Assembly: GCF_002776525.5 (NCBI RefSeq)
Contig: NC_045438.1
Location: forward strand, 151,754,947 to 151,818,946
DNA length: 64,000 nucleotides
Reading direction: 5' to 3'
From: Piliocolobus tephrosceles
Lineage: Eukaryota > Chordata > Mammalia > Primates > Cercopithecidae
The position numbers were made by a program, and so were the translations under genes. Below the pieces are notes generated by a model. It saw only the letters and a list, made by a program, of their open reading frames with translations, was not told the origin of the DNA and did no database searches. Shown here in pieces: positions 33,957-45,619 of the stretch. Numbering within the stretch: the first letter of the stretch is position 1; every line of letters starts with the position of its first letter.

Positions 33957-34850
33957 CATTAATTCAACAAAGATTTCTTGCATACGTATTAGATGCCAAA
34001 TTCTGCTCTAGGTATTGGGGCTAAAGCATCAGACAGGATGTGGTCTTTGACCTCCAGTACTGGGAGCAGGCAACAGATTAACCATTGCTCTCTGTTAAGC
34101 ATTATGATAGGGTATATTTTATACCCGAGTCAGGTTGACTGGAGGAAAGGGTGCCGAGAAAGCCTTCAGAGCACGTCCTTCAGTCCAAGCTTTTCTGAAT
34201 GAGGAGTTGTTTAGACAAGCTTGGGCAAAGAAAGACAAAAGAAGTGCAAAATAATGTATGGATGGGCTGAAGGAGCAATGAGCAGTTTGGTACGCCCATA
34301 GTGAGGCAGGCCTGACAGTGCAGGAGGGGCTCAAGGTCTCGATCAGGAAGGGCCCTTATGGGTCAAGCAGAGATCTTGGATTTTATCTCGGAAGCAATGT
34401 AGACCCATTTAAGGACTATAGGGATGTGAAAAGTCAGGTGTGTGTTTCAGTAATTTCATTCTGTTAGTGCTATGCATTTGGCATGATAAGGGACCAGGTG
34501 GTGGGCAAGGAGACCAGAAAGGAAGCAGTTGTAGAAATCCAGGTGACAGAGGAATGTTGAAAATTCCACAACCACAGAGCACCTGCTCCATGCTAATCAC
34601 AGGTCTGTGTATTGGGGCTCCTGCAGGGACCAGGACAAACAGGCCCCTTGTTCACATGGAGTTTGGAGTGACAATAGAAGTGACAGAATGGAAAGAATAG
34701 GCAGATTGGAGAGATATTAATAAGGAAGGATTTAGAGGACTTGATGAGCAATTAGGTATTGGAAGTGAATGAAGGGGGCAGTGTCTGCTTTGAGGAAGTG
34801 AGTGGGCAAATGGCACCACTCACTGTGATTGGGGAGCCTAGAGAATAACT
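33957..34850 (-). mobile_element. L2 (antisense, long, interrupted)
   Basis: ATTAATTCAACAAAGATTTC, TGCTCTAGGTATTGGGGCTA, ATCTTGGATTTTATCTCGGA, CAGTTGTAGAAATCCAGGTG, GGCAGATTGGAGAGATATTA and AATGGCACCACTCACTGTGA lie in the order of L2 read backwards. It reaches further upstream in L2 than the other copies here. Interrupted at about 34565-34690. Confidence 0.8.
34565..34690 (-). mobile_element. Second L2 3' end nested in the L2
   Basis: CACAGAGCACCTGCTCCATG, GTATTGGGGCTCCTGCAGGG and CCTTGTTCACATGGAGTTTG repeat the L2 3'-terminal landmarks in the middle of a different part of L2. An independent insertion of a short L2 end is the simplest reading. Confidence 0.6.
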
Positions 34851-36224
34851 GAGTGGGACCTTCAGGGAAAGGTGCCCGGCCTGCACTTGTATAAATAGGT
34901 CTGAAACTCAGGAAAGGTCTCTGTGACTTACTTGATCAGGGAAAGAATTGGACTATGTGGATGTTTAAGTTACTTGATTTTATTCTTCTCCATCATTCAG
35001 TTTTGGTCTGTGAGTGTTGAGTCACCTTACAGAGGACGAGGTATGCTTATATCTCTCTCCCTAGAACCTAGTGTGGGATGAGCAAAACAGGAGGGCTATT
35101 GTTTGAAGTAGGTCTGGAATCCCGTATCATCAATTTCATTGCTCACCTTCTGGTCCCTGCCTTCCCTTTAGCCCTCCCCCAAGTCCCAGCATAGGCTCAC
35201 TACCTGGATTTTGGCTTCTATGTGAACTGCTGTGGGCAATCGTGTCATATTCCTGTCATAGAGACTCCAGGATGCTCCAGCTGGTAGGGATTTTAGGATC
35301 ACTGGGTCCAGTCTCTGCAATTACAGATGAGAGAGGTGAGGCTTGAGGAGGCAAGGAGGCCTTCAGAGCACTGGTGTAGGGCTACGGTGAGGTCGCTTGA
35401 TTCACTGGTATGTTTTGCACTGTGGCCCCTCCCCCTCACTTGCTTAGAGAGCTGGGCAGGAAAGTTCCTGGGTATGCATTGGTACAGATGTTTGGAAATG
35501 ACTAAGCCTGTGTGTGTGTAACTTTGAGACTTCTCGTGAAGGTTGTCAAGAAGCGTTTGATCACTTCAGCTCTGAGGGAGGGAGACAGGCTCCTTGGGCA
35601 TCACACTTGAATTCCAGCAGCCCCTGTGTTCGGGGTGCTCGCCATAAGGAATTGTTTCACCTCAGGGGTAGAATCACATTGCACTGCGGCTTCAAAGGAC
35701 AAGTAAAAAAGTGCAGAAATTACCGACCGGAGTGTGGGAAGTACTTCCTGTTGGTAAGATTTTCAAGTGCTAGGGAAGAGATGTGTTGAAAGGACATTTA
35801 CTTTCATCAGCTTAGAGCATCTGTTTTTTATACTTTAAAAAGAAGCAACACCTTAAATTATGGCAGTCCCTAGGCAAGTAAGCACTTGAGATTTTGATCT
35901 GTACAGATTCTTAGAGGCAGCGCCTTGCAGGAGCTGTTAGTAGTGATTTGTAGAACTTGACTGATTCTGTAGACCGACAGTCAATGTTTGGGGGAAAGGG
36001 GGAGAAAGAGGCAATGATAGTTAAGGAACTGCTCTGTAAAACAGCAAATAAGCCATTTCTCTCATACCCGAGTAGAAATGGAACCTGTACTTAGCAGGCC
36101 CTGGAGACTAAATTAGACAGGAAATGAAAACAAATTCCATGTTTTTTATTTTTAACTCAGCGCGCACCTCCAAAACATTCGTACAGTGTGGGCTCCATGA
36201 TGTTTTTTGCCCGCTTTTTTATAC
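34851..36224. other. Mostly single-copy stretch
   Basis: A MIR-like piece lies at about 35275-35350 (CAGCTGGTAGGGATTTTAGG, then AATTACAGATGAGAGAGGTG). The plus-strand open frame at 35514-35789 (91 codons) has three cysteines near its end but no zinc-finger spacing I can recognise. No gene called. Confidence 0.45.
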
Positions 36225-36690
36225 AGATTTAATTTTTTAAATGGTGGTTAGAGATACTTAACATAAAAGTTGCCACTTTAACCGTTGTTGTTGTTGTTGT
36301 TTTGTTTTTTTGAGATGGAATCTCGCCCTTCTTGCCTGCACTGGAGTGCAGTGGTGTGATCTCAGCTTACTGCAGCCTTCGCCCTCCAGGTTCAAGTGAT
36401 TCTCCTGGCTCAGGCTCTCGAGTAGCTGGGCTTACAGGCGTGCGCCATCACACCCAGCTAGTTTTTGTATTTTTATTAGAGACGGGGTTTCACTATGTTG
36501 GCCAGACTGGTCTCGAACCCCTGACCTCAGGTGATCCACCTGCCTCGGCCTTCCAAAGTGCCGGGATTACAGTCGTGAGCCACTGTGCCCAACCCACTTT
36601 AACCATTTTTAAATATGCATTTCAGTGGCATTCAGTACATTCACCACGTTGTGCAACCACCGCTACCAACCCATAGAGGTACTATTTATT
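36225..36690 (-). mobile_element. L1M 3'-UTR fragment (antisense), split by an Alu
   Basis: AATGGTGGTTAGAGATACTT, AACATAAAAGTTGCCACTTT before the Alu, and TTCAGTGGCATTCAGTACAT, ACGTTGTGCAACCACCGCTA after it are continuous in the L1M 3' UTR. CCACTTTAACC is duplicated on both sides of the Alu. Confidence 0.85.
36284..36593 (-). mobile_element. Alu, full length (antisense) with 11-bp target-site duplication
   Basis: The (GTT)n-T7 tail (36284-36310) and complete dimer end at GCCACTGTGCCCAA. CCACTTTAACC flanks it exactly (36273-36283 and 36594-36604). Inserted in an L1 3' UTR. Confidence 0.96.
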
Positions 36691-36859
36691 ATAGGCACAG
36701 TTTCCTAAACTGAATGAAGAAAGGAAACATCACCCCCCACAGCCCAGTATAGTCATTGTCAAAATTAAGATGTTAGTCTCCAAGTCTTTTATTTATATGA
36801 TTTTGTTCGAACCTAGTTGCAATACTTTTCATAGAGGTTATAAAGAGAAATTTGGAGTT

Positions 36860-37020
36860 GTAAAGCAATTTAAAGACAGCCTACTCCTTCTCCCCTTCTC
36901 CGCCCCCTTTATAGATGAAGAAGTGAGTGGCCAAAAGGGACAGTGGCTTGTTTAGCTGGGCAGTGGCCACGCCGGTCCCAGAGTGCAGGTGACCCATCGC
37001 CTGAGCGCCATTCCCTGGGC
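36860..37020 (+). mobile_element. MIR-like remnant
   Basis: CTCCGCCCCCTTTATAGATG, then AAGAAGTGAGTGGCCAAAAG, resembles the common 'cccctcattttatagatgaggaaactgaggcccagag' text; the distal part is unreadable. Confidence 0.42.
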
Positions 37021-37640
37021 TAGTCTGTTATTAGTTTCAACATGTGTCATAAAAAATTCATTGGTGGTTTATTTTTAGGGTAATCTTCTTTTTTTCCTCT
37101 GTCTCTTTCTTTGTGTAGTTTGTATATCTAAATTTTTTTAATGGCATCTTCAAATAGGAATTTGTTTTAAACCAGAACGTTGCAACATGTATGCCATTCC
37201 TAGGGTGTGCCAATATCCCCTCCCAAACCTTACCTCTGTTCAGATATTACTATACTCAGGATGTCGCTGCTTTTTTTTTTTTTTTTTTCCATTTGTTTTG
37301 CTGGTTCACAGTTCATTCCAAAGTTTAAAGGTGCTAAAACCAAAGTTTACAGGTGATAGTAATTTTCCCAAGTTGGGGTTTTAGCTGGTTTCTTTTTCTT
37401 CCTAACGTCTGTTTTCCACTTAGAAATGAGGTGAAAACTCACAGAAGCAAAGCCTAGCAGCTAAAAGCAGCACGTCTGCTTACCACGTTACACCCTTCGG
37501 ACTAAGCTGCGGCCCAGATCCCCTTTTCATCCTCTACCTAGCTCCTCAATTCCCATCAGTGAGCAGTTTTCACCTCCTCCTGCCCACGTCTGGAGGTCTG
37601 TGGGTGGCGGTTAGGAAGCCAAAGGAGGCTGAAGCTGGGG
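37021..37640. other. Single-copy stretch with T18 run
   Basis: T18 at 37271-37288. At about 37411-37423 TTTTCCACTTAG is a plausible splice acceptor, but no reading frame supports an exon. No transposon recognised. Confidence 0.4.
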
Positions 37641-37644
37641 TATA

Positions 37645-37779
37645 TTGTTTGGGTCGGCCATGGCAACCGCGGCAGGAAAAGGAACAGGACTAGTTTTGTG
37701 CTGCTCTGTAAATGGCCAGGATTCAGCTGCTATCTCAGGACTTCTGCTTGGCCCCCGACAATCTGATCTCCTGGTAAGG
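37645..37779 (+). other. Exon-like block, function unknown
   Basis: GGCCATGGCAACCGCGGCAG begins an open frame whose ATG (37660) has a good Kozak context (purine at -3). The frame encodes MATAAGKGTGLVLCC, then SVNGQDSAAISGLL. At 37774 CTCCTG/GTAAGG is a strong splice-donor match in mid-frame. ATGGCAAC is also an RFX half-site. This could be a first coding exon, a lncRNA exon or chance; I recognise no family. Left uncalled as CDS. Confidence 0.3.
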
Positions 37780-37857
37780 TTATTAAACTTGGCTCTGCTC
37801 TTCCGCCCTCCTTTGATCATGTTTTCAGGCAGCAAGTAGGAATGGCTGTGTGTGTGT

Positions 37858-37883
37858 GGGGGGGGGGGGGGGGTGGTGGGGGT
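37858..37883 (+). repeat. G16 run with G-quadruplex potential
   Basis: (GT)n runs into G16 (37858-37873) and then TGGTGGGGG. Several G-tracts of three or more in under 30 bases satisfy the usual quadruplex pattern. Confidence 0.85.
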
Positions 37884-39460
37884 TGCAGAGCACAGCAAGA
37901 TGTGCACCAGCAGAAACATAAGAACGGGGGCAGAGGCAAAACAGGGACTGTGTTCTTATCTTTTCTGCACCCCAGATGCAGAGAAGTACATCCCCAAGTC
38001 CTTGCCAGTACTATTCTTCAGGAGTTGAGCACCTTGCTCCAAAGAGCCTGTCCAGATCGCCAGTTTGACCAGCGTGGAGGAGAACGAGGAAGGGCCGGTC
38101 CTGGAAGACCCCAGGATTTTTTTAATTGGGAAAGCATTATTTGAATTTTCTCTGCTGCAAAGCACAAACTGCCTACCACATGTATTTCATAAAAATGTCA
38201 TTGAAAAGGAGTGTGAGAATACAGAGTAAGCTTCCATGGCTTAATAATAGTTTATTTTGTGACTTGGAATAGCTTTTCTTTTCATTCAGCGGATCATTTT
38301 AGGTGTCATTCAGTTTATTTTAAGTAGTGTGTTTCATCCTGAGCGGATTAAGAATTTTATTTTTTAAAACTCTGTACTGTGTTGCTTCCTACTGGGAAAT
38401 TTACATTTAAAAAAATGTTGGTGAGTAAAATCTATTTGGTCAAAAAGAATGGCCTGCGACTATTACTGAATTTGGGATGTTTTTCTATAAGGGACAGAGT
38501 TGATGCTTACTCAGAATCATGCGAGTCTGACATTTCATTTGGGGAAGTCTGAGGAAGTTGGTGAGGTCTTACGTTTATAAAAACAAGTGCTTCTTTTTCT
38601 TCTTATCACCTTTCAGTATCTGCTCTGCTGGCTCATGCAGTGTAGGTTGGCTTACCTCTCCCTGGAAGTCACATTGTCCTTCAGAACTCTTTTTACTATG
38701 ACCCAAAAACAGTCTTCAGACCTCACTCTGATGAGTCAAAGGGAAAGCCATGAATCAACAAACGGTGAAGCAACATTTGCGGTTCTCTGACTTCAGCCCT
38801 CCCTGAAACCCATTTGGAATCTAGCTCTGAATTCAGCTGGACATGTTTATTCTTCCCTTTTCCCATCCTCACCTACTCCTAACCTTCAGTGTTCTCTTCC
38901 CCTATTATTTTTATTTTTGCCATTTTAGTAGTAAATGACAGGGACATAGTTACTCAATTTGTAAAGCATTGAATGGTGAGGTCAAAGATTCTATGACGAG
39001 CTTGAGATTTCTAACAGTTTTGGATGGATGACAGCAACATTTTGCTTGCTTAATTTCGGAGCTGTTTTGGTAGGTTTTGAAATGCAGTTTAATGGTGAGT
39101 AATAGAGAAGTTTCTTTCTGCTGTGGAGCTACTGAACCCTTGAAAGTTAACATGTTGGCACATACAGATGGACTGTAGCCACCACATTTATTCCTTGCTT
39201 AGTGGCGAGCTATACACTGAACAATAGAAAACAAAAGACTTTTTTTCTTTGGAAGAGCAGATACTGATTTCTGGACCGAGTTTATGTTGTACGAGTCAAA
39301 CGTTTTTTATTCTTTTCTGGTTAGATTTTCTTGACATATTTGAGACTTTCTGCCTTTTAAAAAATTAGCTTAATTGAAAAAGCAGGTATTGTTAAATACT
39401 GCTTATTTTATTGAATTGGAAGGACAATAGTAGAATTTTAAAGCTTAACTGGCTTTAATT
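37884..39460. other. Single-copy stretch
   Basis: CTTTTCTGCACCCCAG at 37960-37975 is a good acceptor-like sequence followed by an open stretch to 38144 with several CpGs, but there is no good donor and no recognisable protein. No repeats recognised. Confidence 0.4.
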
Positions 39461-39464
39461 GAAC

Positions 39465-39600
39465 CTAATGTTCTTCTTTTACAGAGGAGACATTTGAGGC
39501 TTAGTGTGGTTAAATGAGCACTCCTACAACACACAGCCCGTTTGTTTGATGGCTGAGGCTGAAAATCAGACTCCAGACTCCTAATTTAATGCTTTTCCTT
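39465..39600 (+). mobile_element. MIR fragment
   Basis: TTCTTTTACAGAGGAGACAT, TTGAGGCTTAGTGTGGTTAA and ACAACACACAGCCCGTTTGT follow 'attttacagatgaggaaactgaggcacagagaggttaag' and 'aaggtcacacagctagt', ending with CAGACTCCAGACTCCTAATT. Confidence 0.65.
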
Positions 39601-42278
39601 CGTTGGTCATGTCTTTTTAGCTTCAGTGAAGATTTTTTTTTTTTAATTTTTGAGGTTATTTTAAAAATACTTTTCCTTGAAAATTTAACATTTCCACTTA
39701 ATCGTTCTCACACTTCAAGAATAGTTTTTCTGTTAACTTTCTGTTTACTTCTTAAACCATATACTGTAGAAATTATCTGTCTATATGCTGAACGGTCTTT
39801 AATGACTGCATGTGCGCCGTAGCTGTTGAGATGTTTTAATCCACTTTAGAAAAAAGTTTATTTGTTTAAGAAAAGTGCAGTGTTGTATTAAGTCTAAGCT
39901 TAGAACAATGAAGCATCATCTCCCAGGTACTGGGAGTCAGAATGGGAGGGGCAGGGAGTGCTTGGTACTATGAGCCGCTCTAAAGAAAATTCATTTCAGC
40001 CTCCTCACATGTTAATACAATCATATTTCAGTGAAGTCCTTCTTCAGCAGCAGTCACTAATGATAGAGTGATGTGTTTAGACTTGAAGGTTCTTTAGGTG
40101 CTGTTCAAATGAATAACGAGTGTAGTTAATTTACAATACAGGTGAAAAGTTAACCACAGAGTAGTGGCACTGCTCTTTCTTTCCCCGTCACCTCTGTGGC
40201 ATGATCTCTTGCTGTGCCTTTAGAAGGGATGATTAGAATGAGCAAATATTCCCTCCCAGTGCTCCTGGCAATAGGAAAGCACTGTGAGTGAGATGTGTCT
40301 GCAGAGCAGCGGTATAGTTTCAGAAGGAACCTTTGGGCAAAGCTTCCCGGTGCCTGGGTGGGTCTCTTCCTAGTGGATGGAGCAGCTTGAGGGGGTGGCT
40401 ATTTATTGGTGAGAACAGTATCCATGTCCCATTGGTTATTGGGACTTGATTCCTTATTTGTACTTAGGTGCTGTGAAGAGACTTATGTAATGCTGTTTAA
40501 TCCATGTTTGGATTTGTAAGAAGATTTAAAATATTCAGAAGGAAGAAATGTTTGGTTCCTTTGAAAAGACAGACTGTTCATTTAGCTAGAGAGAGCCTCA
40601 CCAAATGAGTCAATTAAAAAAATTTGGGGATTAAGCCCAGTGAGACTGTTGTTTTTATATGAGAGATGAAGAGGGGGGGGGGGGGGCGGGTCAAACTATG
40701 GGGAAAAAACATAGGGGAAAAAAAGATCTTTAGAAAAGGAAAAAGTTAGCCTTAGCTCTTCAGGGAATGCTGGGTGGGAAAAAAGATTTAAGTGGAAAGA
40801 AGAAAAGCCCTAGAGATTTTTGTACCAAAAAAAAAAAAAAAAAAAGAGTGCTGTTAAAAAGATGAATCAACAGCTATATTCTAAATAGCATCTTCTTAAC
40901 TGGGATTTGAAGGGAAGAGAAGGCCTGAGTAGAGTCTTAGACAAGTCCAAGGGTAAAAAAGCAAACAGGTATTTGAAGAAGTGGAAATTATAAGTTTGGT
41001 GACAAAAACTTATACTTGTAATTAGAATTTTTTGTCCTTAATACTTCTTGATATGCTGATATGATAATATCCTAATAATATGCTAAGGAATTTTCCCAAT
41101 TCATAATCTAAAGCAAAATTAACTAATGTATGTGCTGCTATGGAAATTCACTAAATTGCACTAGCAGGTGTATTCATCCCGCTATTACTAATACTCTATT
41201 ACTAGCTCCGCTGTGCCTTTTCCACTGTAATGTGGTGGTGTTGGTGCCACTCATTGTGTCACTGTTGTGTCCCAAAGCGTGAGCAAGCCTCGCCAGCACT
41301 TCCTTAAAACTCTTACTGATGGAACTACCATGTTTATATAGCAAGAATATTAGAGAAAGAAGAGTCGAGAAAGGATTCCACAACACACATCTAGTCTTTT
41401 CCTCTCTTAGCTTGTAGGGTTAACACTACCTTTCTCTTGGAAATGAGAAGGGAAGAAAACCTTTTTCCACTATTCCAAAAAGAGGGTTTAAAAATTCTCT
41501 CAGGTCACCGAACCTGGAGGGGCTTTATGACAGTACTCACCAGTAAGTCAAAAAGGAAATTTATTTTTTCCCGTCATAGGTTCCTCTCTACACAGAGAAT
41601 GCAAAACCGTAATTCTTAAGAGTTCCTCAATGATTATTCACTTTTGTTCTGACTTCCATATTTCTCTAGTAAAGATTTAAATATTTAATTTTGTAGACTC
41701 CTGGAATAACTTCTTCCAGGTAGTATTATTTACTCAGAATATTATTTAAATGCATTAAGTGCTGACATTGTTAGAAAGGGGAGAAAACTCAACATTTTCA
41801 GGCAGAAATCATTGTAAAAGGTATTATAAAATTTCCTCTCTTTCTAAGTAGAGTGCTACTATATAGTGAACATAATTTCACTTTTTTTCTTGACTTACTG
41901 TCATTTCTGTGAAGTTATTACCTTGACATAGTAACGTCCTGATGCCTCAGAAGCTCATACTTCTTGATGCCGCAGCCTCTGTCCTTTACTTTTCTTGGTT
42001 GTCATGTCTTCAGTCTCCTTTCATATTTGCCTACATCTGTAAACTTAAGAGAAACCAGATAATCTAGCTTATAAAATCACTAAACGGAATCGTATGCATT
42101 AATTCTCATTCCTAGCTCTCTCCACCTAGCCGGTGTGGCCTGAGGCATTGATAGCCACGTTCTGAGTGGTGAAGGCTACCGGAGCCCAGGAGAGCTGTCC
42201 AAGGTTAAATAAGACATTCATATATAAAGTAAGGACTGTTGGTATACATGATATTTATATGTTATCATATTACAGTTC
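39601..42278. other. Repeat-poor single-copy stretch with G and A runs
   Basis: Nearly 2.7 kb without a recognised transposon. A G14 run followed by CGGG is at 40673-40690, with AGAGATGAAGAG before it, and an A19 run is at 40827-40845. Open frames (41174-41386 minus, 41437-41619 plus) carry no known motif. Confidence 0.5.
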
Positions 42279-42545
42279 ATTTATTTATTCATTTATTTAT
42301 TTGTGTATATATATAGCGAAACAGTCTCACTTTGTTGCCCAGGCCAGAGGGTAGGGGTGCTATCATAGCTTACTGCAGCCTCGAACTCCTGGGCTCCAGT
42401 GATCCTCCCGCCTCAGCCTCCTGTGTAGCTAGGACTATAGACTTGTGTGACCACACTTATTTTTTGCTTTTAATTTATTTTTTGTAATAAATTAGATTAC
42501 AAAATTTTGTAAATACAGGGTCTCATTCTGTTGCCCAGGCTGCAT
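42279..42545 (-). mobile_element. Alu, J-type, truncated (antisense)
   Basis: A (TTTA)n tail (42279-42303) precedes CAGTCTCACTTTGTTGCCCA. The right arm is readable through CTGTGTAGCTAGGACTATAG; the left arm stops at GGTCTCATTCTGTTGCCCAG. The element lacks ~100 bp of its 5' end. The linker is A/T-expanded. Confidence 0.85.
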
Positions 42546-43837
42546 TTTTAAGTTTAGTAACTGCCCAAATGGACATTGGGTAAAATAAAAGTGACCGTAT
42601 TTAGGTCACTTCTCTGCTTAAATCATTCACACCTCAAGATGAAAGTACTAATAAGACACTTTACCACAGCAAGGAGGAAAGAAAGGCCGGTTGGATGTAG
42701 ACTAAAAGCTTCAGAAGCTGTCTTCAGTCCTAGGCTGGGCCCAGGGCTCTAGAATTGTCCCATGCACCTGGTGGGCTTGCTTGGGTACTTGGGTGGTACC
42801 TGGGAGATGATGACCTCTTCATCTTCAGCTTCTGTTATTCCAGGAAGCAGAGGTGGTCATTTGGATACTACAGGTTTGCCAGCTCTGCTACTTCTGTTTC
42901 TACTGCAGGAGGAGGAGCTATGGAATTTTTATGCATGCGCAAAACACTGACTTGGCTCATAAGACTGGTAAAAAGACAGAGTGATGAATTATATCTTCTT
43001 TCTCATGAAGCAGATTTTTCCCAAAAGTAGAAACACTAATTTATAAATGGATCCTTTTCAGAAAGATTCTAAGTTCGACCTTTGAAAGTCTGTATTTATT
43101 TCTCAGAGAAACAGTGTATGTGATGGCAGGATCCCAGTAAAGTCCAAAATATCCCATAATGGCCTTAGGACCATTCCCATCATAATCTCCATAGAGCCGT
43201 GGTCCCCAAGAGCCATGGTGCCCAAGAGCCACCACTTCAGTGGGTGGTAGGTGGTTATGAAGAATGGTCATTGTGGTTCACAGAATAACAGTGACAATTG
43301 TGAATAGAAGCCAGTCATTGTCCAACTGATAAAATGAGTGAGGCTAGCAAAGGGCCTGATGGGAAGTGAAATCACTTACTGAAGTGGTCGTAGAGTACGC
43401 AACCAAGAAGTAAGAACAGGAGGGAAGTCAGCGCTAAGGAGAGTTCGACTCCACTTGAGGAAGAACATTCTGGCAATCAGGACTGTCTAAAAATGGAACA
43501 AGCTGATTGATTTGGCAGTGAAACTTGTGACACTGGAGATGTTCAAGCAGAGGTAGAAGGACCCTCTTATCAGGTATTCCCCAGAGAGGAGCTGCGAGTT
43601 GGATAGAAGGTTATTGTAGACGACCACTCGTTTCTCTCTCAGCTCTGAAATGTAGTCCTTAAGGCTGGCATGTGTTTCCCAGTGTCTAATTGGAAAAGAT
43701 AACGTAATTCTACAGTGTTGAAATAATTTAAACAAAGTGAATAGCTGTGCTTTTACAACCATAAGACAATATAGCCTTTCATTATTTTGTTATGTTCCTC
43801 ATTAACATAGACATAATTTCTTTTAAAGAAGGGACAA
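42546..43837. other. Single-copy stretch
   Basis: No transposon recognised. Contains the small tandem repeat at 43193-43233. Overlapping open frames at 42755-43030 (plus) and 43041-43271 (minus) have no recognised family. Confidence 0.4.
43193..43233. repeat. 16-bp tandem repeat, 2.6 copies
   Basis: AGAGCCGTGGTCCCCA (43193-43208), AGAGCCATGGTGCCCA (43209-43224) and AGAGCCACC. Two mismatches between the full units. Not a multiple of three, so not a coding repeat. Confidence 0.85.
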
Positions 43838-44057
43838 TTGTGACAAGCCTGGGCAACATGGTGAAACCCCATCTCTACTAAAATACAAAAAATTAGCTGG
43901 GCGTGGTGGCACGCGCCTGTAATCCCAGCTACTCAGGAGGCTACCACAGGAGAATTGCTAGAACCCAGGAGGCGGAGCTTGCAGTGAGCCAAGATCGCAC
44001 CACTGCTCTCCAGTCTGGCGACAGAGCAAGACTCTTGTCTCTTTAAAAAAAAAAAAA
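43838..44057 (+). mobile_element. Alu, 5'-truncated, with 13-bp target-site duplication
   Basis: Begins in the left arm (ACAAGCCTGGGCAACATGGT) and runs to TCTTGTCTCTTTAAAA. AAAGAAGGGACAA is at 43825-43837 and again where the A-tail ends (44058-44070). CTACCACAGGAGAATTGC is a local variant of 'ctgaggcaggagaat'. Confidence 0.95.
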
Positions 44058-44070
44058 AAAGAAGGGACAA

Positions 44071-44839
44071 AACTTATCTAGTAAACTAAATGTTAATTTC
44101 CTCTTCTCAGGAGCGTAATACTAACTTACTCATCTGTTTTTGTACTTTTGAGTACTGATAATCAGATAGTAGTATATTCATTTTTTTATTCAAACAATTG
44201 AATTCATTCTTAGCAAGAACAAAAGTCTATTTGAAACATGTAAACAGGTAGATTAAATTTTTCATTGTTTCAAGTTTTGACTTTTGTATTTCTGCACATT
44301 AGTGATCCTTGAAGATTATGCAAGGCCAGGTTCTTTTGACTTTTATAATTAGTGTGTTGGAATCCCAGTTTTTCCTACCCTAGGGTGGACTGTATCTTTT
44401 ACAATTAACTCTGTGAAGGGTGACCAGGGGTGGACTGATGAGGAGAGGCTTTCAGTTACCAGAGAGCCTGTGACTTACTCTCTGTGCTTTTCCTAGGTCA
44501 CCAATTTTCAAAGAATTTGAGTATAATTAAATACACTTCATAATAAACTAGGCTGAACATAATTTAATCTTTCCCTGAAGGTACTTCAGAGTCTTGGAGT
44601 GCGTTGGGGTCATGATGAACATCAATTATGTTCTCACAGATGTGAGAATGAGGTAGTTAATAGAGTTCTGTTTGATCGAGTCCTAGGTGACTGGACGGGT
44701 GTTCGGTTACGATTGGCAGTTCAGTGTCCAGGCTTTGGAGCTGATGCTTAGTGTTAAATTCTCAGGCAGGAGAGAGTGGAATAAACATTGACCTCTTTGG
44801 CTTTGAGAGGCTGAAAGCTGATGATGATAATTCACATGT
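44071..44839. other. Single-copy stretch
   Basis: No recognised gene or repeat. Confidence 0.4.
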
Positions 44840-45075
44840 ACGTGGTATATATAGCACTTTTTAGCCTCCAAAGCCCTTTCACATACCTTGTCTTCCATTA
44901 CTTGTTTCTTATGATGTTCTGGAGAGGAAGCAAGGCCGTTGGTGTTCCATTTTTACAGATGAGGACAGTGGAGCCCAGGAAGCTTGAGGGACTTGCCTAA
45001 GTTCATGCAGTAGATGAATGGCTGAGACCACTGGAATTCAAATTCAGTGCTCTTTTTAGCATTTCAAAGGATACT
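44840..45075 (+). mobile_element. MIR, first of three
   Basis: TTCCATTTTTACAGATGAGG, AGTGGAGCCCAGGAAGCTTG and GACTTGCCTAAGTTCATGCA give the MIR core; the 5' half (CCAAAGCCCTTTCACATACC) is diverged. Confidence 0.7.
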
Positions 45076-45079
45076 AAAC

Positions 45080-45325
45080 ATTTGCTCACATCTATGATGT
45101 TCTTTGTGCTGTATGTGTAGTAACTCATTTAATCCTCACAGTGGCCCTGTTAGTAGGTAGATATCAGTTCTTCTGGTACTATTATGATTCCCATCTTCAG
45201 AGCTGAGGCCACTGAGAGGCACAGAGAAGTTAGGGCATGCACCAGTGAGTGGCGGAGCTGAAATCTGAACTCAGAGCTTTGGCTCCAGAGCCCATACACT
45301 CCACCAATATGCTACATGGCTACTC
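45080..45325 (+). mobile_element. MIR, second of three
   Basis: Very readable: TAACTCATTTAATCCTCACA, GTGGCCCTGTTAGTAGGTAG, GAGGCCACTGAGAGGCACAG, GTGAGTGGCGGAGCTGAAAT and TTGGCTCCAGAGCCCATACA. Confidence 0.85.
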
Positions 45326-45424
45326 AGTGTACAGATACACTGAGCTTAAGTAGAGGAGAAAGCTTATCTATCCGTATCGTCCCATCTGCAAAGACTTCTG
45401 CCTGTATGGGAGGTCTGGGCTCAT

Positions 45425-45615
45425 TCTGACTGAGGTTTTGAACCCAGATCTGCCAGTTCAAGATCTTGGGCTCATTACTTAGCCTGAGCTTCAGTTTCCA
45501 CATCTCTAAAGTAAAAATATAGAACATGGAATGTCCCTGTAAGAACACAATGGAATATAGGTAAAGTGCCCAACACACTGCTTATTCCTTAGCCTTCATT
45601 TTTTAGAAAGTGGTT
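45425..45615 (+). mobile_element. MIR, third of three
   Basis: GTTTTGAACCCAGATCTGCC, GGGCTCATTACTTAGCCTGA, GCTTCAGTTTCCACATCTCT and AAAGTGCCCAACACACTGC follow MIRb in order. Confidence 0.72.
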
Positions 45616-45619
45616 GCTA

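Noticed and set aside
43041..43271. Minus-strand frame rich in glycine, histidine and tyrosine, considered as a pseudogene fragment
   Set aside because: No family recognised, and much of the pattern comes from a 16-bp tandem repeat that does not keep frame.
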